A DNA stretch of 31,968 bases from Micavibrio_A sp964423095. Its GTDB lineage: Bacteria > Pseudomonadota > Alphaproteobacteria > Micavibrionales > Micavibrionaceae. The notes beneath the pieces were generated by a model that was not told where the DNA came from, made no database searches, and saw only the letters and a list, made by a program, of their open reading frames with translations. Shown one piece after another: positions 7,835 to 14,655 of this stretch (position 1 is the stretch's first letter; the number at the start of each line of letters is the position of its first letter). The stretch spans positions 1-31,968 of the forward strand of contig CAYRDI010000022.1 of NCBI GenBank assembly GCA_964423095.1, in the 5' to 3' direction. Made by a program: the position numbers and the translations under genes.

Positions 7835-7926
7835 TTTTTAAACAACAGATAAGTCTCCCGCCGGCCCGCGGCTTCGCCCTTGGCGGCGTAGCGGGTGGTT
7901 AAAAACCAGTCATTCGGCATGGTTTT
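7835..7926 (-). pseudogene. Duplicated 3' end of trmB (direct repeat copy A)
   Basis: These 92 bases match 8586-8677, the 3' end of the intact trmB, at 91 of 92 positions (one C/T difference at 7879 versus 8630). On the minus strand they encode about the last 30 TrmB residues from KTMPNDWF to YLLFKK, then continue outside the repeat to a Ser codon and a TGA stop. No start or upstream part of trmB is attached, so this is a fragment. The two copies are in direct orientation, 751 bases apart, and enclose one AT-rich gene. This looks like the far end of an integration or duplication event; copy A probably keeps the original trmB stop. Confidence 0.9.
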
Positions 7927-7947
7927 ATGTTTAATTACAGCAAAGTA

Positions 7948-7976
7948 TTGACATATTATTTTATTTAACATATAGA
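7948..7976 (+). promoter_or_regulatory. Strong sigma-70-type promoter for the 8017-8580 gene
   Basis: TTGACA at 7948-7953 and TATAGA at 7971-7976 are separated by exactly 17 bases in very AT-rich DNA. This is a near-perfect housekeeping promoter, 41 bases before the ATG of the orphan gene. It lies inside the segment enclosed by the trmB repeats, so the gene carries its own promoter. Confidence 0.75.
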
Positions 7977-8016
7977 CAAAGGATGCTAAACATTTTTGGA
8001 GTTACAGGGATTACAC

Positions 8017-8580
8017 ATGCCTAAAGAATCTTTTGATAAAGTGTCAACGGAAAAACTTTTAACGTTTGGTGATGTCAAAAAGCTTATGGTGGATTATTTT
8101 GCCAGAAAAGTTGGCGAACTGAGAGATTTGCCAGGTAATAGAAATGACGAAATCATTGGTTCGTACGAAAGGCACGGAACTGGCGGTTATTTTGATAGAT
8201 GTGAGTTCTGTATATATACAGCACAACTGCCTGAAATAGAGAGGCTACAACTACCACCTAATAGAAATGTGAGAATTATTTTTACGGATCATATCAATCA
8301 ACCTGGAGATGAAAAAGCAAACTTTTACCCTGATTTGTTAGTTGAAGTGGGTGAAGAAAGTGTTTCGTTCAAATCTATAAGCAGTGTTGATGGAGTTACA
8401 GCCTTAGTGGATCAAAAGTTGGGAGATATGATCTCTGGTCTTAATAAACATGCTGATTATCTTGATGAATGTGTAAAGGCTTTCTCAGATAGGGCTTCTA
8501 ACATGCGTTTGTGTTCTCGCGCCAATTCTAATGATACAAAACCTAAGTTAGGTATCGATAACAAAAGCCCTAGTAGATAA
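8017..8580 (+). CDS. Uncharacterised AT-rich cargo gene enclosed by the trmB repeats
   Basis: A 187-residue protein that I do not recognise. It looks cytosolic and mixed alpha/beta, with no signal peptide or membrane segment. It has a central strand-rich part (about 50-130) and a polar Ser/Asn/Lys-rich tail (about 165-187). The ATG at 8017 is preferred over a TTG at 7996 because AGGG lies about 8 bases upstream and a strong promoter precedes it. Composition is far more AT-rich than its neighbours. The stop lies inside trmB on the opposite strand: the last 11 bases of the two reading frames overlap tail to tail. Its position suggests it arrived as cargo. Function unknown. Confidence 0.7.
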   Translation: MPKESFDKVSTEKLLTFGDVKKLMVDYFARKVGELRDLPGNRNDEIIGSYERHGTGGYFDRCEFCIYTAQLPEIERLQLPPNRNVRIIFTDHINQPGDEKANFYPDLLVEVGEESVSFKSISSVDGVTALVDQKLGDMISGLNKHADYLDECVKAFSDRASNMRLCSRANSNDTKPKLGIDNKSPSR

Positions 8581-9295
8581 ATTTCTTTTTAAACAACAGA
8601 TAAGTCTCCCGCCGGCCCGCGGCTTCGCCTTTGGCGGCGTAGCGGGTGGTTAAAAACCAGTCATTCGGCATGGTTTTCCAATCGCTTGCACGCTCCGCCT
8701 GCCATTCAAACCCGCCGTGATTGATGGTTTCCGTGACCATCCATTCGGCGAGGTCATCCACATCCGTGGCCATGACCAGACGACCGTCTTTTTTCAGGAT
8801 GCGGTGATATTCGGGCAGGGTTTCGGCCCGTACGATCCGGCGTTTATGGTGTTTTTTCTTTGGCCACGGGTCAGGGTTCAGGATGTATATGGCCGAAACG
8901 CTTCCCGGTTTTAACGAACGGCAGAGCATCACGGCGTCATCCATCCAGACACGGATGTTGGCATGATCCATGTCCGCAATGCTTTTGAGGAAGGCCGACA
9001 TGCCGTTGATGAAGGGTTCCGCGCCGATGTAATTGCGGTCGGGGCGTTGTTCCATCATCGCTTTCAAATGTTCGCCATTCCCAAAACCGATTTCGAGAAC
9101 GATCTCTTTATCCTGCGGGAAAAGGGTGGCGGGGGCGAGTGTGCCGTCTTCCTTCAAATCCGGTAAATCTAGCGTGAGTTTAGGGAGGAGTTTATCAATA
9201 ACATCCTGCCGCGAGGCACTCATGGGTCGTCCTAGACGACGGCCGAAGACGCGCTTTTTTGCTTCCTGTGTAAAGGCGGCTGGTATTTTTCCCAT
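8570..9295 (-). CDS. trmB: tRNA (guanine-N7-)-methyltransferase TrmB
   Basis: Methylates G46 in the variable loop of tRNAs using S-adenosylmethionine. The 241 residues show the SAM-binding motif EIGFGNGE (68-75), GAEPF (91-95), and the diagnostic PDPWPKKKHHKRR (141-153). It ends in YLLFKKKFIY. The last few codons lie outside the 92-bp repeat and differ from the FKKS end encoded by the duplicated fragment at 7835-7926, so the C-terminus seems to have been replaced by incoming DNA. No ribosome binding site is visible before the ATG, and a TATAAG box sits 8 bases upstream, so the mRNA may be leaderless. The neighbour metK supplies its cofactor. Confidence 0.95.
   Translation of the reverse strand: MGKIPAAFTQEAKKRVFGRRLGRPMSASRQDVIDKLLPKLTLDLPDLKEDGTLAPATLFPQDKEIVLEIGFGNGEHLKAMMEQRPDRNYIGAEPFINGMSAFLKSIADMDHANIRVWMDDAVMLCRSLKPGSVSAIYILNPDPWPKKKHHKRRIVRAETLPEYHRILKKDGRLVMATDVDDLAEWMVTETINHGGFEWQAERASDWKTMPNDWFLTTRYAAKGEAAGRRETYLLFKKKFIY
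8586..8677. repeat. Direct repeat copy B within the 3' end of trmB
   Basis: Partner of 7835-7926, with 91 of 92 identical bases in the same orientation. It covers about codons 207-236 of the intact trmB. The two copies bound a 659-bp unique segment that contains the promoter and coding sequence of the orphan gene. Confidence 0.9.
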
Positions 9296-9303
9296 GGCAA
9301 AAT

Positions 9304-9333
9304 CTTATAGACATAACAAATGATTTATTGTAA
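9304..9333 (-). promoter_or_regulatory. Possible promoter for a leaderless trmB mRNA
   Basis: On the minus strand TATAAG (9304-9309) lies 8 bases before the trmB ATG. A weak -35-like TTACAA (9328-9333) lies 18 bases further upstream. If used, transcription would start at or next to the start codon, in line with the lack of a ribosome binding site. The -35 match is poor. Confidence 0.3.
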
Positions 9334-9370
9334 CTGACCGTCTAGATAAAGGCATCTGATAAAAATTGCT

Positions 9371-9688
9371 ATGAGTAAAATGATAGCCATCGGGAAAATA
9401 GTGGATATGGGTTCACCCACGTACAGCGCGGGGTTTGAGCAGACATTGACCCGTGCACAAAGACGACAGTTCGGCAGCAACTTAAAAAAGCTCGGCCTTT
9501 CTACACTGTTCTTTCAGGCGGATTTAAATTGTATCTCCCTTAAAAATAACAGACCCCTGGATGCTTTTATACCCAATAGCATCGCGAAATCTTTTGCGGC
9601 GGGAGAGCGCGTACGCGTATCTGTCATGCCATCAAAAAATGGTACAACGGGCGAAGGGTTTCTGGTACGTGAAAAGCTCGCGCTTTAA
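9371..9688 (+). CDS. Uncharacterised 105-residue protein between trmB and metK
   Basis: Not a family I recognise. It is a basic, soluble protein with no signal peptide. The sequence has a predicted strand-rich start (IAIGKIVDMG), an Arg-containing helix (TLTRAQRRQFG) and a C-terminal VRVSVMPSKNG..GEGFLVRE segment that could be a small beta-barrel or PilZ-like fold; this is only a resemblance by eye. It is divergent from trmB and convergent with metK, with only 3 bases between the two stops. No strong ribosome binding site is visible. It interrupts the usual metK-trmB pair on the opposite strand. Confidence 0.55.
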   Translation: MSKMIAIGKIVDMGSPTYSAGFEQTLTRAQRRQFGSNLKKLGLSTLFFQADLNCISLKNNRPLDAFIPNSIAKSFAAGERVRVSVMPSKNGTTGEGFLVREKLAL

Positions 9689-9691
9689 GCC

Positions 9692-10900
9692 TTAGCCCAA
9701 TACATCCTGCAAGGGTTTTACGAGGTCGAGCTTTTCCCAGCTGAACCCGCCATCTGCTTCGGGCTTGCGGCCGAAGTGGCCATAGGCCGCCGTGCGCGCA
9801 TAGATCGGGCGGTTGAGTTGCAGGTGTTCGCGGATACCGCGCGGGGAAAGGTTGATCACCTTGCCGATGGCATTCGCGATATGGGCTTCGTCCACCGAGC
9901 CGGTTCCATGCGTGTTCACATAGAGGGAGATCGGTTTGGAAACGCCGATGGCGTAGGAAAGTTGCAACGTGCAGCGTTCGGCATAGCCGGCGGCCACAAT
10001 GTTTTTTGCCACATAGCGGGCGGCATAGGCCGCGGAACGGTCCACCTTCGTCGGGTCTTTCCCGGAAAAAGCCCCGCCGCCATGCGGTGCGGAACCGCCA
10101 TAGGTATCGACAATGATTTTACGGCCCGTCAAACCGGAATCACCGACCGGCCCGCCGATCACGAAACGCCCCGTGGGATTGATGTAAAGTTCGTCGGCAG
10201 CAGGCATCCAGCCATCCGGCAGGACTTTTTGAATGTAGGGAATGACCAGCGCGCGGACATCGTCCTGCGTCAGGCTTTCATCATGTTGTGTGGACAAGAC
10301 AACGGAGGTCGCACGGACGGGCTGCCCGTCACGATATTCCAGCGAGATTTGCGATTTGGCATCCGGCCCGAATTTGGACAGAACACCACTGTGACGGTCT
10401 TGCGCTAAAAGGCGCAGAAGTTCATGGCTGTAATGAATGGCGGCGGGCATCAGTTCCGGTGTTTCGCGGCAGGCGTAGCCGAACATGATCCCCTGATCGC
10501 CAGCCCCTTCATCTTTGTTGCCGGCGGCATCGACGCCTTGCGCAATATCCACGGATTGCGCATGGACGCGGCAATCAATTTCTACCTTGTTCCAGTGGAA
10601 ATCATCCTGTTCATAGCCGATCTTTTTGATCGCTTCACGCGCCGTTTGGGCCATCACGTCATGCGTGATGGAGTCTGGGCAGCGCACTTCGCCGATAATC
10701 CCGACATAGTTGGTGGTAGCCACGGTTTCAACGGCCGTGCGCGCATAGGGATCTGCCGCCAGTATCTTGTCCAGAATGGCATCCGAAATCTGGTCGCAGA
10801 CCTTGTCCGGGTGTCCTTCGGATACGGATTCGGAGGTGAAGATGAAATCTTTCATGGCCGTTGCGGGAACGGGAATGTTTTTGAGCATGGCTTTGGACAT
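9692..10900 (-). CDS. metK: S-adenosylmethionine synthase
   Basis: Makes S-adenosylmethionine from methionine and ATP in the cytosol. The protein is recognised from FTSESVSEGHPDK near the N-terminus, GAGDQGIMFGYA in the middle, the GGGAFSGKDPTKVDRS block, and the C-terminal GHFGR motif. The longest frame has 402 residues. The family usually begins close to MKDFIFTSES, which here is Met16, so the true start may be 15 codons later. Neither start has a clear ribosome binding site. It lies 65 bases after the XRE regulator, in the conserved lnt-XRE-metK-trmB order. The short leader contains a small hairpin but no recognisable SAM riboswitch. Confidence 0.96.
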   Translation of the reverse strand: MSKAMLKNIPVPATAMKDFIFTSESVSEGHPDKVCDQISDAILDKILAADPYARTAVETVATTNYVGIIGEVRCPDSITHDVMAQTAREAIKKIGYEQDDFHWNKVEIDCRVHAQSVDIAQGVDAAGNKDEGAGDQGIMFGYACRETPELMPAAIHYSHELLRLLAQDRHSGVLSKFGPDAKSQISLEYRDGQPVRATSVVLSTQHDESLTQDDVRALVIPYIQKVLPDGWMPAADELYINPTGRFVIGGPVGDSGLTGRKIIVDTYGGSAPHGGGAFSGKDPTKVDRSAAYAARYVAKNIVAAGYAERCTLQLSYAIGVSKPISLYVNTHGTGSVDEAHIANAIGKVINLSPRGIREHLQLNRPIYARTAAYGHFGRKPEADGGFSWEKLDLVKPLQDVLG

Positions 10901-10965
10901 AATTTATGGAATTCTTTTGTTAAGGTTGGAGAACGCTACCCTTTGCCGTCGCGAAAGGCAAGCCT

Positions 10966-11436
10966 TCAGTCTTCGGATTCGGCAGAGCTTTCCGCCATGC
11001 TCTTGACCAGTTTCATGAGGTCTTTGCGCACTTTGGGACTTTTGATCGAATAATAGGTGCGGATCAACTCCAGCGTTTCTTTGCGTTGAAGAACATCGTC
11101 CTGTCCGATGAAATTGTCCTGTTCGCTTTCCGCAAAGCCATTTGCAAACACGCCTGTCTGCTCGGCTTCCGTGCTTTCGAAGAAGAAGGTGACGGGGATA
11201 TTCAGAACTTTGCTGAATTCGTACAGGCGGCTGGCACTGATACGGTTTGCGCCATTTTCGTATTTCTGGATTTGTTGAAAAGTAATGCCAACCTGTTCGG
11301 CCAGCTTTTCCTGCGAGAGCCCCAAGAGCGCACGTCTTTGCCGCAACTTGCTGCCAACGCTTTCATCAATGGAATTGGCGCGGCCTTTCTTTTTGGTCGC
11401 GTCGGTTTTTCCGGTCGATTTCATTTTGGTCAGCAT
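10966..11436 (-). CDS. XRE-family helix-turn-helix regulator
   Basis: A 156-residue transcription regulator with a basic N-terminal arm, an HTH of the Cro/C1 type (about 30-85, with LRQRRALLGLSQEKLAEQVG, then the recognition-helix region ITFQQIQKYENGANRIS), and an acidic C-terminal tail. The start is set at ATG 11436, with GGGGG about 8 bases upstream; the longest frame to 11484 adds 16 unlikely residues. A regulator of this type is commonly found between lnt and metK in alphaproteobacteria. Its target is unknown; autoregulation or control of metK is possible. A palindrome upstream (11515-11530) could be its operator. Confidence 0.85.
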   Translation of the reverse strand: MLTKMKSTGKTDATKKKGRANSIDESVGSKLRQRRALLGLSQEKLAEQVGITFQQIQKYENGANRISASRLYEFSKVLNIPVTFFFESTEAEQTGVFANGFAESEQDNFIGQDDVLQRKETLELIRTYYSIKSPKVRKDLMKLVKSMAESSAESED

Positions 11437-11514
11437 AGGGTACCCCCGCAATTTACATAGCTTGCGCATCATAAACAAAGTCACTGTCGAGAATGCAGAT
11501 CAAACCGTAGCAAC

Positions 11515-11530
11515 GCGTACCAAGGTATGC
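11515..11530. promoter_or_regulatory. Imperfect palindrome between lnt and the XRE gene
   Basis: GCGTACC-AA-GGTATGC has 7-bp arms with one G/T wobble. It sits about 80 bases upstream of the XRE start and could be an operator for that HTH protein. It could also be part of a weak transcript end for the upstream side. The evidence is the symmetry alone. Confidence 0.3.
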
Positions 11531-11570
11531 AAGTTTCCTGTGGTAATCTAGCCGTCTGGATAGGTCGCTT

Positions 11571-13121
11571 TTATTTTTTCCAAACGAATCTTGCAATCAT
11601 CCAAGGTATGGCGATCAAGGGGAGCAGAATCTGGAACAGCCAAGGGCCATGGGACGGGGAGGCGGGCAGTGGCAAGGGCAGGTTGGAGACCAAAATCCCT
11701 TCTTCGAAGATGTCAACCTGATCGACGATACGCCCGTATGAATCGATGATCCCCGAAATGCCGGTATTTGCGGAACGGATGAGCGGCAGGCCTTCTTCGA
11801 TCGCCCGCATGCGTGTCTGGGCGAAATGTTGGTGCGGCCCCGCGGAATCCCCATACCAGCCGTCATTCGTGCTGTTGACCATCCAGCGCGGACGCCCGGT
11901 GCCGGTTTTGACCACCTTGTCCGGAAAGATCACTTCGTAACAAATCAGCGGGCTGAACGGCGGTATCCCCGGGCGGGAAATGGTTGTCGTGCCCTTGCCA
12001 CGATCAAAGCCGCGAAACGAGGCAACGGGTTTGAGCGGAATCCAGTTTTGCATCGGGATGAATTCCCCGAACGGTACCAGATGCGATTTATCGTAAATGT
12101 CGAGGGCCGAAAGGCGCGCGTTCAAAAGAATCATGCTGTTCGCAGAACCTATGTCGCCGGGTTTGTTTTCGGTGCGCCGCAAGACGCCGGTGATCAGGTA
12201 GGCGTTTTCATCATGATAGTGTTCCATCATCTGACGCATCAGATCCATGTTTTCAGGGCGCGCATAAACGGCCGGGGATATGGCCGTTTCGGGCCAGACG
12301 ATAAACACATTCTTGGGGCGCGGTTTGCCAAAGGTTGCACCCTTGGACAGGCTAAGGATTTTTAAATAGTTTTCCTGTATGGCTTCGGGGTCCCATTTCA
12401 TGTCCTGTGCGATGTTGGGCTGTACCACCACCACGGCATTGGCAGGATCATATTCTGTGGCATGGTTTTGCAGCCGGTAATGACCGAACAGGTAAGTTCC
12501 GGCCATCGTTGCGATTACGCAAGACAGCGAGAGGGCATAAAAAAGCGGCGTGCGTTTTTGCAAAAGCAAAAAGCCCGCCATGGCGGCCCAAAGAACGCTG
12601 AGCAAGGTCAGTCCGTATGCGCCGATATAATGGGCGATCTGCGCCATCACGATGTGATCAGACCAGACATAGCCATACAGATTCCAGGGAAAGCCCGTAA
12701 AAGCGTTCCCGCGCGCCCATTCCGAAAAGGTCAGGAAAAAAGTGAAGGCGAAAAACCCCGTTAGGGATTTCGGATTGGCCAGCATGCGGGCGATGGCCAG
12801 ATAGGTGGCCGTGAATAGCCCCAGCAGCGTGGGAAGGCCGATAACGGAAATGGGCCAGACCCAGGCAAATTCATTTCCATCCACCAGCAAGGCATTGCCG
12901 ATCCACCATAGTCCGGTGATGAAATAGCCGAGTGCAAAAAAGAAACCGGTGCCAAAAGCCATGCCAGGCCCCGATGTCTTGCCCCAGAGATAGTAAAGGC
13001 CGGAAAGTCCCAAAAACAGGCAGGGCCAGAACGACACCTGTGGCATGGCAAAGGCGGCAAACCATCCGCAAAACGCGCTGGCCGCAAAAAAGCCGAACCT
13101 GTTGATCCACGCCGTATTCAT
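11571..13121 (-). CDS. lnt: Apolipoprotein N-acyltransferase
   Basis: An inner-membrane enzyme that adds the third acyl chain to lipoproteins. The 516 residues start with several hydrophobic segments (about 8-215). They are followed by the periplasmic nitrilase-like domain with the catalytic triad visible: Glu278 in WPETAISP, Lys345 in YDKSHLVPFGEF, and Cys394 in PLICYEVIFPD. A final hydrophobic segment near 490-510 anchors the C-terminus. It belongs to the ybeY-corC-lnt group, an order found in many proteobacteria. The adjacent CBS protein is its usual partner in the operon. Confidence 0.95.
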   Translation of the reverse strand: MNTAWINRFGFFAASAFCGWFAAFAMPQVSFWPCLFLGLSGLYYLWGKTSGPGMAFGTGFFFALGYFITGLWWIGNALLVDGNEFAWVWPISVIGLPTLLGLFTATYLAIARMLANPKSLTGFFAFTFFLTFSEWARGNAFTGFPWNLYGYVWSDHIVMAQIAHYIGAYGLTLLSVLWAAMAGFLLLQKRTPLFYALSLSCVIATMAGTYLFGHYRLQNHATEYDPANAVVVVQPNIAQDMKWDPEAIQENYLKILSLSKGATFGKPRPKNVFIVWPETAISPAVYARPENMDLMRQMMEHYHDENAYLITGVLRRTENKPGDIGSANSMILLNARLSALDIYDKSHLVPFGEFIPMQNWIPLKPVASFRGFDRGKGTTTISRPGIPPFSPLICYEVIFPDKVVKTGTGRPRWMVNSTNDGWYGDSAGPHQHFAQTRMRAIEEGLPLIRSANTGISGIIDSYGRIVDQVDIFEEGILVSNLPLPLPASPSHGPWLFQILLPLIAIPWMIARFVWKK

Positions 13122-13166
13122 GGGGCGGAGAATAGAGGATATGCCGTACGAAGGCGAGGGGGTTTG

Positions 13167-14120
13167 TCAGACGCTGTCCGCGTCATTCACATGGGGAAGA
13201 TTGCGCACCCGCACCCGTGTCACGCGGCTGGAATTCGCATCCATGATTTCAAGAACCATACCCGATGGGTGTTTCAGTGTTTCCCCGCGTCTGGGCACGC
13301 GGCCAGCCAGTTCAAAGGCCAGCCCGCCGAGTGTTTCAATGTCTTCGCGTTCTTCGGCGGACAAAAAGGCCCCGAATCGGTCTTCGAAATCGTCCATTTC
13401 CACGCGCGCATCGGCGATGAGCGAGCCGTCCGGTTTTTCAATGATGGCGGGTTGGTCGTCCGTATCGAATTCATCTTCGATATCACCGACGATTTCTTCG
13501 ACAATGTCATTGAGCGTCACAAGGCCGTCGATCCCGCCATGTTCGTCCACGACGAGCGCCATGTGTTTTTTATCGTTGCGCATCATCAAGAAGAGTTCCA
13601 TCACGGGCAATCCCGGATTGACGATCATCGCATCGCGCACGAGGTCTTTTGGTAAACAATTTTTTCCGGCAAGAACGCAGCCCAGCACATCCTTGATATG
13701 AATCGTGCCGATGACATGATCCAGATCGCCATTATAGACGGGAAAACGACTGAACTGTTTTTCTTCAAAAAGGGCACGGAATGTTTCCAGATCGGCATCT
13801 TTGGACACCGCGACAATATCCGCCCGCGGCACCATCACATCGGCGACCTTCAGGTCATGCGCCTTGAGCACATTGACAATCAGGTTCTTTTCATTTTCTT
13901 CATCCTGCGAGGATGGTTCTTCATCCTTACGTTCTTCGAGATAGTCTTCGATCACGTCCTGAAGACTGTTTGAATTGTCAGCGCCGCGCAGCACCATGCG
14001 TTTCAACCATGAAAGCGCGTGCGTTTTACGGACTTCGGTCTGGGTGGGGTTTTGGATCTGTCCGGGTGCGGTTACCGCACGCGGGGGAGGTTTGTCATAA
14101 GACATTTTGCCATTCAACAT
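13167..14120 (-). CDS. CorC/HlyC-type CBS-domain protein
   Basis: A 317-residue cytosolic protein of the hemolysin/CorC family without the membrane DUF21 domain. After a polar N-terminus come two CBS domains (about 90-210, starting at VADVMVPRADIVAV and including the VVDEHGGIDGLVTLNDIVEEIVGD block) and a C-terminal CorC_HlyC domain (about 230-310). Members are linked to magnesium/cobalt efflux or ribosome-related functions; the exact role is not settled by sequence. The start may be ATG 14120 or the in-frame ATG 14105; neither has a good ribosome binding site. It follows ybeY after 10 bases and precedes lnt. Confidence 0.9.
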   Translation of the reverse strand: MLNGKMSYDKPPPRAVTAPGQIQNPTQTEVRKTHALSWLKRMVLRGADNSNSLQDVIEDYLEERKDEEPSSQDEENEKNLIVNVLKAHDLKVADVMVPRADIVAVSKDADLETFRALFEEKQFSRFPVYNGDLDHVIGTIHIKDVLGCVLAGKNCLPKDLVRDAMIVNPGLPVMELFLMMRNDKKHMALVVDEHGGIDGLVTLNDIVEEIVGDIEDEFDTDDQPAIIEKPDGSLIADARVEMDDFEDRFGAFLSAEEREDIETLGGLAFELAGRVPRRGETLKHPSGMVLEIMDANSSRVTRVRVRNLPHVNDADSV

Positions 14121-14130
14121 CGTTTCAAGA

Positions 14131-14655
14131 TTATGCCACAGAGAAATTACCCATGTAAGGGTTTTGAATATTCATTTTTTCTAATATCCTGATTTCCATG
14201 CTTTCCATGATGGTTGCCTCGTCTTCGTCTTCGTGGTCATAGCCCAGAAGATGCAGCGTGCCGTGGACTATCATATGCAGGAAGTGATCTTTGAAGAACT
14301 TGTCCTGTTCCTTGGCTTCGCGTGCGATGGTTTGGTACGAAAGTATGATGTCACCGAGCGGATAGGGGCCTTCGGCAGGCACAGGCATATCCGAATCAAG
14401 ACCCGCAAAAGACAGGACGTTCGTCGCCTTGTCCTTTTCGCGATATTCGCGGTTCAGGACCTGAATCAAATCATCATTCGCCAACACAATCGCCGCTTCA
14501 ATATCGCGGTCTTCCAGAAAGTCGGGAAGTTTTGCAATACGCAGCGTGTATTTCATAGCCTTGGCTGCGAGCTTTTCCACATCCAGAAAAGACGCCGTCC
14601 ATTCGGGTTCCGACAGGCTGACATCTATGATGTATTCAGTGCTTGGCTTTGTCAT
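14131..14655 (-). CDS. ybeY: Endoribonuclease YbeY (16S rRNA maturation)
   Basis: A zinc-dependent endoribonuclease involved in 16S rRNA 3' end processing and ribosome quality control. The diagnostic zinc site HGTLHLLGYDH lies at 131-141 of the 174-residue product, and the upstream ATNVLSF and GDIILS blocks are also present. The start is ATG 14655 (MTKPSTEY), which overlaps the end of phoH by 20 bases; the longer frame to 14709 would run much further into phoH. The overlap suggests coupled translation. The phoH-ybeY-corC-lnt order is conserved in proteobacteria. Confidence 0.94.
   Translation of the reverse strand: MTKPSTEYIIDVSLSEPEWTASFLDVEKLAAKAMKYTLRIAKLPDFLEDRDIEAAIVLANDDLIQVLNREYREKDKATNVLSFAGLDSDMPVPAEGPYPLGDIILSYQTIAREAKEQDKFFKDHFLHMIVHGTLHLLGYDHEDEDEATIMESMEIRILEKMNIQNPYMGNFSVA

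Noticed and set aside
7927..8585. An integrase or transposase for the trmB-linked element
   Set aside because: The unique segment holds only one 187-residue gene with no recombinase motif, and no recombinase was found elsewhere in the window.
10901..10965. Possible SAM-responsive riboswitch before metK
   Set aside because: The 65-base spacer contains only a short TTGCC/GGCAA hairpin. None of the conserved SAM-II or SAM/SAH elements could be matched by eye.
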